A stretch of DNA of 64,000 nucleotides. Origin: Leucocoprinus leucothites. Its lineage: Eukaryota > Basidiomycota > Agaricomycetes > Agaricales > Agaricaceae. How positions within the stretch are numbered: the first letter of the stretch is position 1; each line of letters starts with the position of its first letter. The notes below the pieces were generated by a model that was not told the origin of the DNA, searched no databases, and saw only the letters and a list, made by a program, of their open reading frames with translations. The translations under genes were made by a program, and so were the position numbers. The DNA lies in assembly GCA_013368445.1 (NCBI GenBank), contig JAACJO010000016.1, positions 310,001-374,000 on the forward strand, given 5' to 3'. This document shows positions 33,794 through 45,832 of the stretch, piece by piece.

Positions 33794-34708
33794 CTATGAA
33801 TCGATACTTGCCCACCCAAACGCCTCCGCCGCAAGCCTCTCACTATCCCACGACTCCTCGACTACACCTCCAACGTGCTTCTTCGCAAGCTCCACATTAT
33901 CCTTCACATACTCCGGCAGTCGATCAATCATTTCCGGACCAGGTTGATGCTTCACAGACTCTACCACGTCTTTCCATCCCCACTTCGCATTAGACTCCGT
34001 CCTGACGTCATCATACCACAACCAGGCCTTTCCCTGCCCTTTCATTTCCTCCCCCATATAATCTTTGATCTCCTTCCCTGCACCAAGTAAAAGAGCAGTC
34101 AACGCTATAAATGACCCTGGTTCCTGTTCATCCCCAGAAAACAATGATTTAACGAGAATGTCCTCGATATCACGCCATAATGAATCTCGGAACGATTCCG
34201 ACAAAGCAAAACTGCGAGCGAGAATCGTTGCGCGGACAGAGGTCATGTAGTAGTATTCCTTCGATTGATCGCGATCGTGCTCGACGTCTGGTGTGACTGC
34301 TCGTGAGGTTGCAGACCATATAGAATCATATATCGTTTTCGCAAGGTTCTCTCCAAGGATGGCTGGACCGCTTGCTGGATGAAGAGGAGCGATTCTGTAC
34401 AATGGTGGTTCATCGTCTTTCCTGATTGAACCAAGGTGGGTTGCCTCGTTCTTAATTTGAAGAGCGGTGAATAATACAAAATTGACATATTCATCAATTG
34501 TCTCCCGATGTGCGAGGGAGGAGAGAAGAAGTTGGCTTGTGATGGATGAAAGAAGTGCATCGAGCGATGCAGTGCTCTGTTTGAATCCGTCTGAGCCGAT
34601 TTCTGCGTTAATCAGCGCAGCAAGTTGATTTGCAGAGTCGCCATTTGGATTAGCGAATAGTACAGGAACTGATTGGTGGAGGGCGATGGAGGGTGTAAAT
34701 GAAGCCAT
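33794..34708 (-). CDS. intronless conserved-looking protein, unknown
   Basis: A single 304-codon open frame from MASFTPSIALHQSV to GWASIDS, without introns in a neighbourhood where nearly all genes have several. The sequence is mostly alpha-helical and acidic, with repeats of helix-like stretches (NQLAALINAEIG, LLSSITSQLLLSSLAHRETI, VNFVLFTALQIKNEATH, VRATILARSFALSESFR, FIALTALLLGAGKEIKDYM), suggesting a HEAT-like or helical-bundle cytosolic protein. No signal peptide, transmembrane span or catalytic motif visible. Codon use resembles other genes here. I do not recognise the family; small helical fungal proteins of the DUF3632 kind are a possible comparison. Confidence 0.7.
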   Translation of the reverse strand: MASFTPSIALHQSVPVLFANPNGDSANQLAALINAEIGSDGFKQSTASLDALLSSITSQLLLSSLAHRETIDEYVNFVLFTALQIKNEATHLGSIRKDDEPPLYRIAPLHPASGPAILGENLAKTIYDSIWSATSRAVTPDVEHDRDQSKEYYYMTSVRATILARSFALSESFRDSLWRDIEDILVKSLFSGDEQEPGSFIALTALLLGAGKEIKDYMGEEMKGQGKAWLWYDDVRTESNAKWGWKDVVESVKHQPGPEMIDRLPEYVKDNVELAKKHVGGVVEESWDSERLAAEAFGWASIDS

Positions 34709-35416
34709 GGGACGCTATACTTGTCTTCGAAGTCGAGAGGAAAGAGTGATAAACGTGGAATGTGGGGAGTCTGATTAAGGACAAAAACGATCAGCAGGGT
34801 TCTCTCAGGTATATGTTAATCGGCTCCTCGAGCTTTATTAGTCTCGCAAATCCACAGCCTCCTGATGACTTTGGATGTGTCACCTGTAACATAATTCTAA
34901 CAGCACTCCCAAGTACAACTAGAGTTTAGAACAAATTGGCCATCAGTATCCGACGTTCACGAGCCAATGGAATGTAGAGACTCGATTGAGCTCGGAAGAG
35001 ACGTTATCTTACCCCAAAAAGGGCTCAATGATCGCGATAGATGACGCACGTTGTTTGACTCACACGTGTCTACCAAGCTTTGCCCCTGTGTTTTCTCTAG
35101 CGCGCATCGGCGATTTAATTCTTCCGAGAGGCGATGTTTGTCAGTCATGTTGTTTTTGCTAAAGATTCCGTGTATTTATGCACGCCTTGCTTCCAAAGAC
35201 CTAAAAGGTAATGACTTAAACGGAAAATGCATGTATGTATAGGTGACCAAAGATCAAATACGAACGGAGAAGAGAATAAACTAGAACATCTACTAGTAAG
35301 CTAATCGGGGTATAGTATAATATAGACTCAGCCATAAATTATGGGTATCACAACAAGAGTCCTAGTTGTATCGACGTAGGGAAGTAACGGTATTTTCAAG
35401 CGAAAGATTAGAGCTC
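34709..35416. other. intergenic region
   Basis: About 700 bases upstream of the intronless gene and downstream of copy F. AT-rich at 35220-35340. Nothing recognised. Confidence 0.5.
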
Positions 35417-36124
35417 CTAGAGTGTCACCAGAGACGCCGAATGACTGTTCACGTTGTCCCAAGCACTTCCAGCTTCTGTACAATCTGGCGATGCCTTCAA
35501 GTAGAAGAGCGAAGCCAGAATGTAGTCCAAGACACATGAAGCTTCGCTTTCCACGACAAGCTCCCAAGTGGGAGGTGTACCAGGTACTGTTTCTGTCCAG
35601 GCGACCGGAGCGTGCATCGATCCGTCATGCAGCTAGACCCAAGAATTAGATATGATTTGAAGGAATGACGGTACAAGTGCTCACCACCCAGTGATGTGCT
35701 CGCCTCTTACGCCAATAGTAAGTACCCTGCTCAGTATGTAGGACCATTGATAATTGACTGCGGAAAAGCAAGGTATGAATAAGATGAGTGCTAACAACAG
35801 GAAGGAATTCGCTTACCTGTCGCTTGTCGTAGGTGCTTGCTTCAAAACGTCTGCTACCCTGACGGCTTTCCCTTCATTCCTATCAGCGAGAGTGAAAGTA
35901 TCGCTCAGGAGCATCCGTCTGTTCACTTCAACCACAGTTCGCTGAGCTCCGTCACGTATCTTGACCTTACTCAGACCATTCGAAGTGGAAAGCCAATAAC
36001 GAGGAGCATCGTCCTCGTCGTATAACACCGCATGGTATGGGTCATTTCGCTTGAACAGCAGGCGGACCTGACCCTTGGATGAGGGGTGTGTGGAGTAATT
36101 TGTGAGAGTAACTTCGGAATTCAT
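35417..36124 (-). CDS. DUF6593 protein (copy F), paralogue of copy A
   Basis: Three exons read leftwards from ATG 36124: MNSEVTLTNYSTHPSSKGQV ... VLKQAPTTSDR, then QLSMVLHTEQGTYYWRKRR, then LHDGSMHAPVAWTETVPGTP ... CVLDYILASLFYLKASPDC, stop 35417-35419. Exon structure, phases and most residues match copy A (16917-17633), e.g. HAVLYDEDD, VKIRD, VNRRM and QAPTTSD. The frame stays open more than 150 codons upstream of the chosen ATG, but that extension has no counterpart in the family and no splice support. Cytosolic, function unknown. Opposite orientation to copy A. Confidence 0.8.
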
Positions 36125-37379
36125 GTCGGTGAGATGATTCGAGAACTGGTTGGAAAGATGTGTTGTAGTTTGGGCTTTTAAACGGTAAACTTGTTTCTTT
36201 TTATAATTGCTTGGCGGGACCTGGAAAGGTAAAATCCTTAGACGCCTGGACACCTGAGTCATTGGCAAAGCCATCGGATTCTTCGAATCCTCAACGGACC
36301 CTGATGTTGACATACCTGAAATTAAAAATACCAGGAGTGGCGATGTGATAAGGGGTTTTCCTAGTATCCCGGATATTGGAAGTCGATACCTAGATAACAT
36401 CCTCGCTGAACTTTCTAGGAGTAACAGTTCTTGCTCCATAGCAAAGGTATCCACCTCGCAGTGCCAATCGCTGTGAGGCCACCTCTGACAAACCTCCCCG
36501 AGAGCTACGGGTGGGAGTATACATGTTTTTTTGGGGGGGATCGCACTCCGCATCAGACCTAGATTCGTGTCAAGAAATAAGCGTGACTTTCGGAACATCA
36601 AGCTTTCAGATTGATTGATTCTGACTCGACTAGGGACCGACGAGAGAGGAAGTTAGCTGTGAGTCATCCGAATGTAAATCACAACGCACCGCCATAGCAA
36701 CACAGGTTTTAGTAGACGACATAGCAGAGCTCCTGAGCAGAGGTTCTCTCTTAGTGGTCCTTTCGCTGTTGAAGGCATTGAACATTGAGCAATACAATCA
36801 ACCCTGTGTACCTCATCGGTGGCTTTGTAATCTAGCGCAGCTTACAAGGCGCTGCGCTGCTTCCTCGTGAGATCACTCGAGCCATTATCGGCCGATTTGG
36901 GTTGGTTTTCCATACCACTTGATAAGTAGAAAGTGCTGTGCTCGTTCCCAGAATATAGCATGCCGTTTACTGAGTTCTTGCACATGACAAGGTTGATCGG
37001 GCTTCATGAAATGGATAAAACGATCTCCCCATTACCCATTCAGGGGTGATTGTGAATAATTTACTCCAGTCGACTGCGGCAGGTGATCATCCTGCGGACG
37101 TGAAGAGACTGATTTTTCCTCATAAAGAGGTCTTCACTCCTTTAATTGGTCTGCTTTCTTTCCCCCATGCTCCTACGCTCCTAAGAAAATGAAACATACG
37201 TGCATACTAGGTGGCAACAAAAATTCTATTTGGTTAAAGGCGGAGGATTGCTCGTTTCATCACCGTTGTTACAATACTGCTCAAGACGATGGCGATTGCG
37301 CGTATTTAGATTCATGGGATAATACATAAGCGAGATATTATCGTCAGTGGCTTTCTTTTACAATAAAAACCCTGATTTT
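36125..37379. other. intergenic region
   Basis: About 1.25 kb. Contains an unsupported upstream open frame of copy F (to 36601) and the 3' flank of copy G. A run of eight G at 36532-36539. No gene seen. Confidence 0.5.
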
Positions 37380-38246
37380 TCAATATTTGAGACCCAGTGC
37401 CCCTCCTGCACTATTCCTCCTGGTCGCGTAATACGTTCTATCATTTCGTAACTTTTCGCAATAGATGAAAGTCAAGATGATCTCATCCAAAATCGGTATG
37501 CAGCTGTCGTCGATCTCGAGGGACGCTGGCCTGCCTTTGAAAGGTCCAATTTTATGTCGAAACTCCTTGAATTCGACTACTCGAGTCTTGCTGCCATCAT
37601 TCCGGACCATCTAGGGGGAAAAGGTTTAATAGTCAAATGCATAGTTTGCGGCCAATGAGCTTACGTCAATGATGCTTCCACCCAGCTGCCAACGGTATTC
37701 CTTTCCATCGGACGCGGTGAAAATCCTATCTCTAAATATTTGGAATCAGGATTTATATCGTCGACAGAACGTCCTTAGGGCTCACCTTCCGTAGCTCGAC
37801 CAACCCTCCTTGCGGAAATAGTCGCCAACCGATAATTCGCGACCATCAAACCGGAAACGACTTGAATGCCAATTATGAAACTCCACTTGAGCGTAGAAGG
37901 CAAAGTGACCCTCAAGCGCAGGTAGGCTACTCGTGCTTTCCTCCTCCCCATCGGAGCCCGCGAAATTTTGGTCAAGGGAACGACGATCAGAGTCGTCATT
38001 GCCCTCATACCATTTGTCCGAAGAATCGTGATCGACAAAAGGCGATTTGCCCCTCGCAGGTAGCTTTGTGCCACTACTACTAGCGTCGCCCTGCCAGACT
38101 CCGTTCACTGTTTCAACGGCTTTCCTGATCGTAGCGGTGCCGGTGCCTTCAAGGGTGACAGGTTTGTCTACCTTGTAAAGGACCTGGCCTGCCTCGTTTG
38201 TGTACGTGCAGTTTCTGGGATGTGCGCTTGACATAAGAAGACGCAT
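37380..38246 (-). CDS. DUF6593 protein (copy G)
   Basis: MRLxLSS-subgroup member read leftwards from 38246: MRLLMSSAHPRNCTYTNEAG, QVLYKVDKP, TIRKAVETVNGVWQGD, a charged acidic loop (residues 60-105), LEGHFAFYAQVEFHNWHSSR, VGDYFRKEGWSSYGR. Exon two carries RIFTASDGKEYRWQLGG, exon three MVRNDGSKTRVVEF ... SLEIDDSCIPILDEIILTF, with a basic tail. Intron positions equal those of copies J and K. TATAATA at about 38326-38332 sits some 80 bases upstream. It lies next to the dead relative at 38820-39266, same strand, so these two were probably a tandem pair. Function unknown. Confidence 0.8.
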
Positions 38247-38819
38247 GGTTTACTTGGTCGTGGTGTTCGATGGAGAGTTTGTTGAAGTGATCGATGAGGT
38301 TGTTGAGTGCTAAGGTTTCGCGCGAGTTCTCGTTCTATTATACCGTCTAATCTTAATCCAATCGTCTCTCGGTGGCAGTGACTTGCAACTTCTATCTGGA
38401 TCGATATCAGTTTCAAGCAACTTGAATAGGCATAGCCTGGGGAATATACATTGAATCGCAGGCGAAATTGACGAGCCTGACTGCGGTGCAAGTATTGTCA
38501 TCAGATTCCATACCCTCGTAGAGCAGCGCTCAGCCGGGAAACCCGAAGCTATCCACCTGTGGTCTGGAATAATCATTCAGGGTTGCCAAGAAGGTGTGCA
38601 TGTGCCCGAGGTGAAATTCATGCGTAAAACGAGACAAAGCGGTGCCATTTCTAATCGACCGATGACGCCACAGCACCACCCTTCGATCAAAGTTAAATAT
38701 CAACGTTGAAAGACGTACTTGGATGGCACAGGAAGTTTGTTCAAGCTGTGAGCCCTGAGGCCTGAGGCCTGAAGGATGAACGGATTCTGAGGTTAGATTT
38801 CAGCTTAAACTTAATGGTC

Positions 38820-39266
38820 ATATTAGTAATCCATCGCAACGACTATATCCCTTTCTAGAGTCAGATGCTTTGAAGATTCTGTCAGTGGAAATAATAGACC
38901 GGTGTTGCTAACTGCAGGTGACAACGGGGTACTATTGGGCATAACTCACCTTCCAAAGCTAGTCCAACCCCCCAAATCCTTCGTACGGAAATGATCACTG
39001 ATTGAGATGTCGTGTATTTTGAACGGAAACGGCTCAAATACCAGATATGAACGATTTATGCATAAAGGACAAAACATTCCTCGAACATAGATATATCTTT
39101 GCCAACAGCAGTGCGAATGACCGGTATGGGGAGCTAGAACATTAGCCTCTGGTAACGAGCCGTTGCCGGCGAGGCTGGGAGGGTTTTCTGTCCTGTACAA
39201 GGCTCTACCTGTTTCACTGGAATATTTTTAGATTCTGGGGTGACTTCTCGACACGAAAAGATGCAT
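38820..39266 (-). pseudogene. DUF6593 pseudogene (copy H)
   Basis: Read leftwards from 39266: MHLFVSRSHPRI, then TAA, then KYSSETGRALYRTENPP. This aligns position for position with the start of copy G (MRLLMSSAHPRN-C-TYTNEAGQVLYKVDKP), so the stop at codon 13 interrupts a former gene. The frame continues to HDISISDHFRTKDLGGWTSF, equal to the exon-1 end of its relatives, and keeps a GTGAGT donor. A second-exon relic RIFKASDSRKGYSRCD is found after CACTGACAG, followed by TGA. The middle acidic loop is shortened. No third exon recognised. Confidence 0.75.
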
Positions 39267-40451
39267 GGTTGCGTTATAGTGTTTGCTGGTAGGTAGTCAA
39301 TAAGATGACCGTTGGAAGGTATCTATCTAGTTTGTTGCACTTTTAGACTTGTTAGTCACGATCGCCGTCCCACCCGGTAGAGAGATGAGCTTCTTTTTTG
39401 AATGATATCTGCTAGAAATCCGAAACTGCCTACTTTGTGAGGGGAATCCTCGACTTGGAAATGTCGACGATCAATGGTACCAACACGTTCGTCTGCTGAG
39501 ATGACGGATGTATAGCCAATACGCCACGATACGCACACAAAATTAGATTCTTGAAGCGAAGGTGTTTCGGCCTGTCAGCATGTGTTTGCCCTCAGAGCCG
39601 CCGGGACGCCAGGAATGCGCTTTGGGGGAATTAGCAACAAATTCGGGGGGATCATAAAGCTAACGTGAATTCTTGTTCCTGGTTGAGCACTATGGAGGCG
39701 TGCATAATGGAGTATGTCGTCACTGTTCGTTATGCGTGCCGGATATCGGGCCGTGGCTTTTAACTCCGACGCAAACGTCAACTTCCCTAGCCCCAACACC
39801 ACCGATCTACCACCACCTCCTGTCGACCTTTGTGATCTAAGCCAGCCCGCTAAGCTTTCAAACGGACGCCAATATATACTCGGAGCTAGCTGATATCTGG
39901 AGAATGCTTTCCTCGATCCAACCCTTTTACCCCACTGTGGGGGGTTCAGACGACGACGGCTCTCAATACTAAGTACTTGTTCCTGGCCTATTCAAAATAC
40001 TGTCAAGGCTCTGAGGGGAATTTGGCGACCCGTGGTGCTTCATTTTATGGTCCATTCTCCAGTTGTTATATCTCGCTTACAACCCGCTTTCCCTCGCTAG
40101 CGGTGCTGACTTTGTTGAATCTTCTCGTATCGTTCGGTCACTGGGTCTGAGAATGACTTCCGTTTCACTCATCCTGCCGTACCCCATGGTTATTGGCGAC
40201 TCTCCTTCACGTTGCTAAATCAGTCATACTCATAACTGTTTCTGGTAACGACATTAACCATGCGAATGGTTGTATCACCAGTTTGGCCAAATGCGACATG
40301 TCGACGTCCCTATCAATCAACTTGGACGTCCGCCACGAACAGAATGGACATATGTCCATTCGATTTCGTAGTGGAACGCCCTACCAAGGATTATATAATC
40401 ACGAGTACTATAAAGTATAATCGTCCTTTACCCCCACTCCCATTATCTTCT
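39267..40451. other. intergenic region
   Basis: About 1.2 kb between the dead DUF6593 copy and a membrane-protein gene on the other strand. TATAAAGTATA near 40410-40420 is a likely TATA box for the latter. No gene seen. Confidence 0.5.
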
Positions 40452-41576
40452 ATGGCTACTGAACATCTCCACGACCCTCCAAGGGCTCTACCCATCCTTC
40501 AGGTGTTCCTTGACCCGACTCCCAACCAAGGCGTATTCGACGTCACCAAAGCCATTTTAAAATCTTTTGACGGCCGCACACTTCTCAATTACCAACGCTT
40601 CACTCGTAGTCGCTTCTCGAAGGCTCTTAAGTGCGCCGAACAAGCCCAGAAGGGAGTTGTTACTCTCGCTCGTGATCACAAATTTCAGGATCATGGTGGA
40701 GCAGATGCGGTTCATTGTCGAGAATGGCTGAGCAAAATGGATCGTTACACTGAAGACCCTTACTCAAGAGGAGGTGTGCCTATGTCCTATCGCGATTTCG
40801 CGCAAGCTTGGGATGGATACATACAATGCCAACAACAAGAGTGGACGTCGACGATCTTTGTGTTTGTGTGTATACTGCTGTAAGGCACTCCTCATACCGA
40901 TTGCATGTCAATGACCTCATTTCTATCATCTGCTCGCCAGTGCCTTAATCATTCAAGCAGCTTATACCTACTTCACTATCGGGCAAGGCCTGCTGGGGAG
41001 TGCCTCTGACCAGATCGCAAGAGATTTATATATATTGCTGTGGTACATCACGTTGATTGGAATAACGGTTTCCATCTTGGTGAAATTGGCTCTTCTTCGG
41101 GTACATGAGCCTTCGAAAGGCCTCGAGGCGATTTTGGTGAGTTAGTTTAAGTGTGGGATCTATAAATGATGCTGAGAACATATCACCAGCGACTCGTTAA
41201 ATACGGACCCGCAGGTTTCCTGATCCTAGACCTCGTGTTTTCGATGCCAATTCACTACATCTTGTTGTATGTGATGTTCCGCTGCTATCTCATTCTCTGC
41301 GGTTCAAGCTCACAACTGGCTTTTAGCATGAACTTCACTGTATGCATGGAGCTGGCTGCGAAGGCAATCCTATCTTCCGGTCCTTCGTTGGCCTGGTTGT
41401 CTCAGAGGTTCCCGGAAGGGACACCTGCGTTTCTTCATTTGATCGCGGATGCTTGCATCAAAGTCACATATACATACCCAGCTCTTATGTTTGCTGCTAC
41501 AGTGTGGTGCCTCCGTTTGTCGCGGTCAATTCAGGGGAGGGCGGCTCTGGTTTCGATTATCCAGTCGTCGATTTAG
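40452..41576 (+). CDS. polytopic membrane protein with soluble N-terminal domain
   Basis: Start MATEHLHDPPRALPILQVFL at 40452. About 140 soluble residues (FDVTKAILKSFDGRTLLNYQ, KCAEQAQKGVVTLARDHKF, MDRYTEDPYSRGG) precede several membrane spans in spliced exons: STIFVFVCILL/ALIIQAAYTYF, LYILLWYITLIGITVSILV, PAGFLILDLVFSMPIHYIL, MNFTVCMELAAKAILSS and TYPALMFAATVWCLRLSRSI. Introns GTAAGG, GTGAGT and GTATGT join in phase; stop 41574-41576. I do not recognise the family. It shares the layout but no clear sequence with the minus-strand gene at 14177-15048. Likely an organellar or plasma-membrane protein. Confidence 0.65.
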
Positions 41577-43355
41577 GAAGTTGTTTGCTAGGGAAGGGGA
41601 CTCCCTGTCGGAGTCCTAAGCGAATCTGCGGTTTCATCCTCAGGCTCCTCTATTACTTTTATTTTTCCATTAATTATGGGGAGTCGTACTGTACGTTAAT
41701 TTCAGTGTACTGTTTATCCTGTTGGTTGAGATCACATATACATTGAACTTATGGACATCTGTTCTAAGTTTTGCCGGTTGACGCTTGACTTGATGCCACT
41801 CCCTGGTCTTAAAATCAACAACACTTTCCTGCTCTTGATCCCAACCCCCCCCCCCCCCCCCCCCCCCCCAAACAACTATACTGTGACACCAGCATCACTT
41901 CTGGAATGGAGAATGCCATTCTGAGATTGTGTTTTGTCTCTCAATGACTGAGCACATCGGTGTTTGAAGCGGACCATGGACCTTACCGAGTTAGTCCTGC
42001 ATGATCATATTGTTGCACCCACCAGTACAGATACGATAGATGTTCCCGACTACAAGCGGCTTGACAGGCTCGATGACCAGTACTCGACTCCTGGGGACCA
42101 CACCGATCATGTTCCACCCCCGACACCCTCCGGGAGTCTTTCCGTGACCACTTGGAAGCAATTCAATTAAGATTTTGCTGCGGACTTGGGAAGCCATGTG
42201 GCTTGAGTGTGTGTTTTTTGTAGCATATTTAGCTGACGAGGTTGGGTTACATTATTTCAGACTATTCATAATGGGATGCATGACGTGTATGGGCTTTAAT
42301 TTTGTACGGCACAGGCTCGTTCATCGTTCTGGCGTCATGGTGTATCTGACTGTGCTCAATTGGGTTTCGGTGTGTTCTTGTTGCGGTGTCCATTAACGTA
42401 AATCGATAGTTCGATAAATTAGGGGCATTTGCCAGGAGTAGTGAGAGGGTGTACAAGCATATGGGAAAGGGTCCAAGCTGTGTGGCAATTGCTGCCAGTG
42501 CTTAGTGATCCCGGATCACAAACCACATAGATCTCCCGACTGCCTTTATTCAGGGCCGCAACCGCAACGATTGGTGGCACCTGTACCACGACGCACCCGT
42601 CCACAGGGACTTTAATTTTGGATTTTGGAAATTGTGGGTGACCCCCTGTGACACAACGCCCGAGTCCTTGGCAATGGTCAGCGAATGTCAAGTTCGCCAG
42701 TCATGTAACTCAGCATTTGATAGTTCTTGATTAGTCTCTTTATACTTATGTCGTTGAGGCTTGGCGCAGGTCCGCATTACAAGGATCACATGTCTTATCT
42801 CTGCAGAAATGATCATGTTGCTTTCCTACCTGTTGATTCGGGACAGGTGGGCGCCCTGACGATCGTGTCCTCTGCCAAGTGATGGTGAACTATCGTGGCA
42901 GATGAAGGAGCGCGTCGCCACTTTCCTTGGTCTTTTCAATATTGACCTGAATCTTTGCAATGACATTGTTGACAGGCATGGTGATTCCCTTCAAATTCTT
43001 TGGTCAGGGAATGTAGATGGCTTTCAGCTTGGAGGGCGTACGGTCTAAAAATAGAAACTCGCTTTTAAATCTCATCTCGATCAAGCCCTGTCAGGACTAG
43101 GGGCTAATATAATATATTTTTGTATGCTTGCTGATTCCCCAAGAAGTCGCTTATCTGTATGATAGCGATGATAGTACAAGTATAAGCATGTACAGCTATT
43201 AGCGCAGATGGTAAGGCGCAGAGTGAGTACCAACTATGAATAAGATAGCTGTACAAGTACCTGATGCCGCGACCGCTTCTAGAGCGGGTAGTGGCGACAA
43301 TACTAACAAGAATGGAGAAAGAAAGGGCATAGGTCATCCTTGCTCCTTTCCTCTA
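41577..43355. other. gene-poor stretch
   Basis: About 1.8 kb. Includes the poly-C run and one 68-codon frame (41964-42170) with somewhat gene-like codon use (TELVLHDHIVAPTSTDTID) but no splice partner or known motif. No other gene recognised. Confidence 0.4.
41845..41869. repeat. poly-C run of 25 bases
   Basis: Twenty-five consecutive C counted from the sequence, in non-coding DNA. Confidence 0.9.
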
Positions 43356-44041
43356 TCACCTTTCGGCGCTTGCACTTGCCATTGACTCGCCTAGAGCTAT
43401 TGCGCGCGCATAACATCCCAGTGCTATCATTGACCACAAGGCACAATTCGTTCCCTTTCGACAGTACCCCAGAATCAGTCTCAAATCGAACGATAAGAGC
43501 CTTATACTCACCTGATAGTACAAGATGTTTATGAATGCTTGGAAAAGTAGCAAAGCAATCCTGACGACCAGATTATGGTAGATGGGAAGCCTTCTCATGA
43601 AGGGCAAGGGCCATTCTAGTGCCAGAATCAAGAATCCCGTCGACATGGCGATGGCTTGGATAACTGGAAACTTGACAATAACCAAAATGAAAGGCGCGGC
43701 ACCGGGAGCAGGTCTGGTTGACCAGATGGAGCGCCGCATAAGGAATGAACGGGAAGCACAGAACGAATAAGAGTCAGTAGCTCCTTCAATTACAGATACG
43801 ATATGTGAAGGACACGACGCACTGTATACCTCCCGGATCACGCAAGGTACCACCGACAAAGTCCCAGAAGAATTTACGGTAGAAAATGCCCCAGAATCCT
43901 GCCCACACACCGTCTAGATTTTTGGAAAAAAAATGAATGGATCAATGAGCGTCTTAAGTTCCACCAGAAGACGTGGTACTCACAGGTGGCAGCCGTAATT
44001 GCGACGAAGCGAGCATAAACATGCCAAATCAATCTTCCCAT
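43356..44041 (-). CDS. DUF7727 four-helix membrane protein
   Basis: Start MGRLIWHVYARFVAITAAT at 44041. In-phase introns then give YGVWAGFWGIFYRKFFWDFV, GGTLRDPGG, PAPGAAPFILVIVKFPVIQA, STGFLILALEWPLPFM, LPIYHNLVVRIALLLFQAF, and GTNCALWSMIALGCYARAIA. This matches a conserved fungal membrane family (DUF7727): YRKFFWDFVGG, a KFP motif in the second helix, LxxEWPxPF, LLLFQAF, and a C-terminal RAIALGE. About 160-170 residues, four helices. The last intron uses an acceptor ending AAG. Function unknown; found across Dikarya, usually single copy, so likely a core gene. Confidence 0.8.
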
Positions 44042-45832
44042 TATCGAAGAAGTGTTCGTTTCGTTTCAAAGGAAGGGTGTTTCGTGCGCACAGCGTACAG
44101 GAAAGAGGCTATTTATTTCGAGTACCAACACGTGCGCTTGAGCCGCCAAGGGAGTTCGTTTTTGTACCCGTTTCACTTCAATGCTCCGAGGCCTCCTATC
44201 ACTGGCAGCTGTGCGACTTGTTGTTTTGAAAACTCCATTTGTTCTCTTCTACTCGAAATACATTGACATGGTATGATCGCTGTTCCTGTTGAATGCGCTG
44301 ATAACATATCATCAATTTACTGTCCGGAGAACCATTGCACTCTAGGCTAAGTGCAGACGCACAACTTGAAATGCTGTCACAGGACATATTATTGACCCCT
44401 TGTATTTGGGACGAGAAGAGAGCATGGTTGGGCCTAACATTCCCAGTTTGTTTTGTTAAAGTTCAGAATCGAACGAGGAAGAGTGAGCCTGGTGGGGTCG
44501 ACTCAATAAAGCCGCACCGAAAATTTGCTCTGTCGCGCGGCCTCTCGAAATTCATGAATCATGAAAGCATAATATTAGACGGATCAGTGTCACAGGGCCG
44601 TCTGTTCTAATTCCTAGATGAGGGACCTTGGAATACAAAGGATTTATCGTCTTTAGTGAGCGGGCGCAAGGCGAGCCAGTGCCTTGTGCAAGTGCGAGAG
44701 CCACGAGAAAACCCAGTAGATGAAACGTTGGTGAGAATTCACACCGAAGCCGAAACTTGAACGGTTATGGCAGATGACAGGTAGTAGCCCCATTGCTCTC
44801 TTCTCCACCAGAGTATGCCGATTCCGTGTCAATCGCTGAGTTGACTCCAGTACAACTTTGGCCGAGATTCTACTGTGTCTGAAACGCAGTGCCAAAGTCT
44901 ATGGATGTAGTCTCATGAGGGGTACTTGGTGGGGAAAATATTTGGGCTTTGGGTGAGACTTGCTGGCCGCGGAGCGTACGGTGAACGTTTGAGCATCGAG
45001 AGTATGGCAGTGGAAGGAGAGTAAATGGGACCGTGTGAAGATTTGCTTTTGACCTCGTATACGAGCGCTTGAGCGTCAGGGCTCTGCTTACAATCTTCTC
45101 ATCTCTCGTTGAAGTGTAGCACTTGTTCCAGTTCGTTCTAGGTTCCTCGGGAGGCCTAGAAACAACTTGCCGATTGATATATTTATACTGGGCTGTGTCG
45201 GGTACTCCTGACAGAGCCACACAAGTGATAGCGCCGGACCAGAGATAGTGACAAGCTGAACTTTGATCGCATTCTTGGCCATGGCTCGACGTCACCTTTG
45301 CTTCGGCTTCCATTTTGCCTGTTGATGTTCTCCAAGGGGAGGGTATGTACCCGAGCATGCCGTAACTTAGGGTCTGACGGGGTGGGTGCTCGGGGTCCGA
45401 AACTCGAACTGTATTAACGTGGACACCGGATTGGCGCTTGATTGACTGATTATCGATATAGACTTCTCTAGAATCTTGAATGCGCTACCCCGGAAATTCC
45501 GTCCACTTTACTGGTACAGTGAGGCCGCTACTCATAAATTCGTACGAGTACTCCTTCCTCTTCATTTGACAGTACTCGATTCCCTCTATGTTTACAATTG
45601 ACGGCTTGCATGATTAGGGTCAGCAACGGGCCTTGCCATGGTTTAACCTATAGAGACCAATTTCGGATCTTCTTCTTCAGAAGCTGATGAGACAACATGA
45701 ATGGATGCCCCAGGCCGCAACACGACCGGGAGTTTCCACTCCAGAGATATATATAAAGTATACCAGAAGACACCAATCTCCTGATCGATCCACACTCGAA
45801 CGTTTCTCGGTTCCCGCGTTCCCCACTCAACT
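44042..45832. other. intergenic region with unsupported ORFs
   Basis: About 1.8 kb. Minus-strand open frames (44870-45358, 45088-45282) overlap in different frames and show no recognisable domain. TATAAATATA near 45185 on the minus strand could be a promoter. I cannot support a gene. Confidence 0.4.
45750..45805 (+). promoter_or_regulatory. core promoter of I66 inhibitor 1
   Basis: TATATAAAG at 45750-45758 is followed 45 bases later (start to start) by CTCGAACGTTT at 45795-45805, which is 38 bases before the ATG. The same spacing recurs upstream of the second I66 gene. Confidence 0.6.

Noticed and set aside
36125..36601. Upstream open extension of DUF6593 copy F (262 codons in total)
   Set aside because: Copies A and F share the MNSEVTL start, and the extension has no counterpart in the family.
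44870..45358. Minus-strand 162-codon frame divergent from I66 inhibitor 1
   Set aside because: Lacks a domain and competes with a second frame containing a TATAAATATA; I could not decide on coding status.
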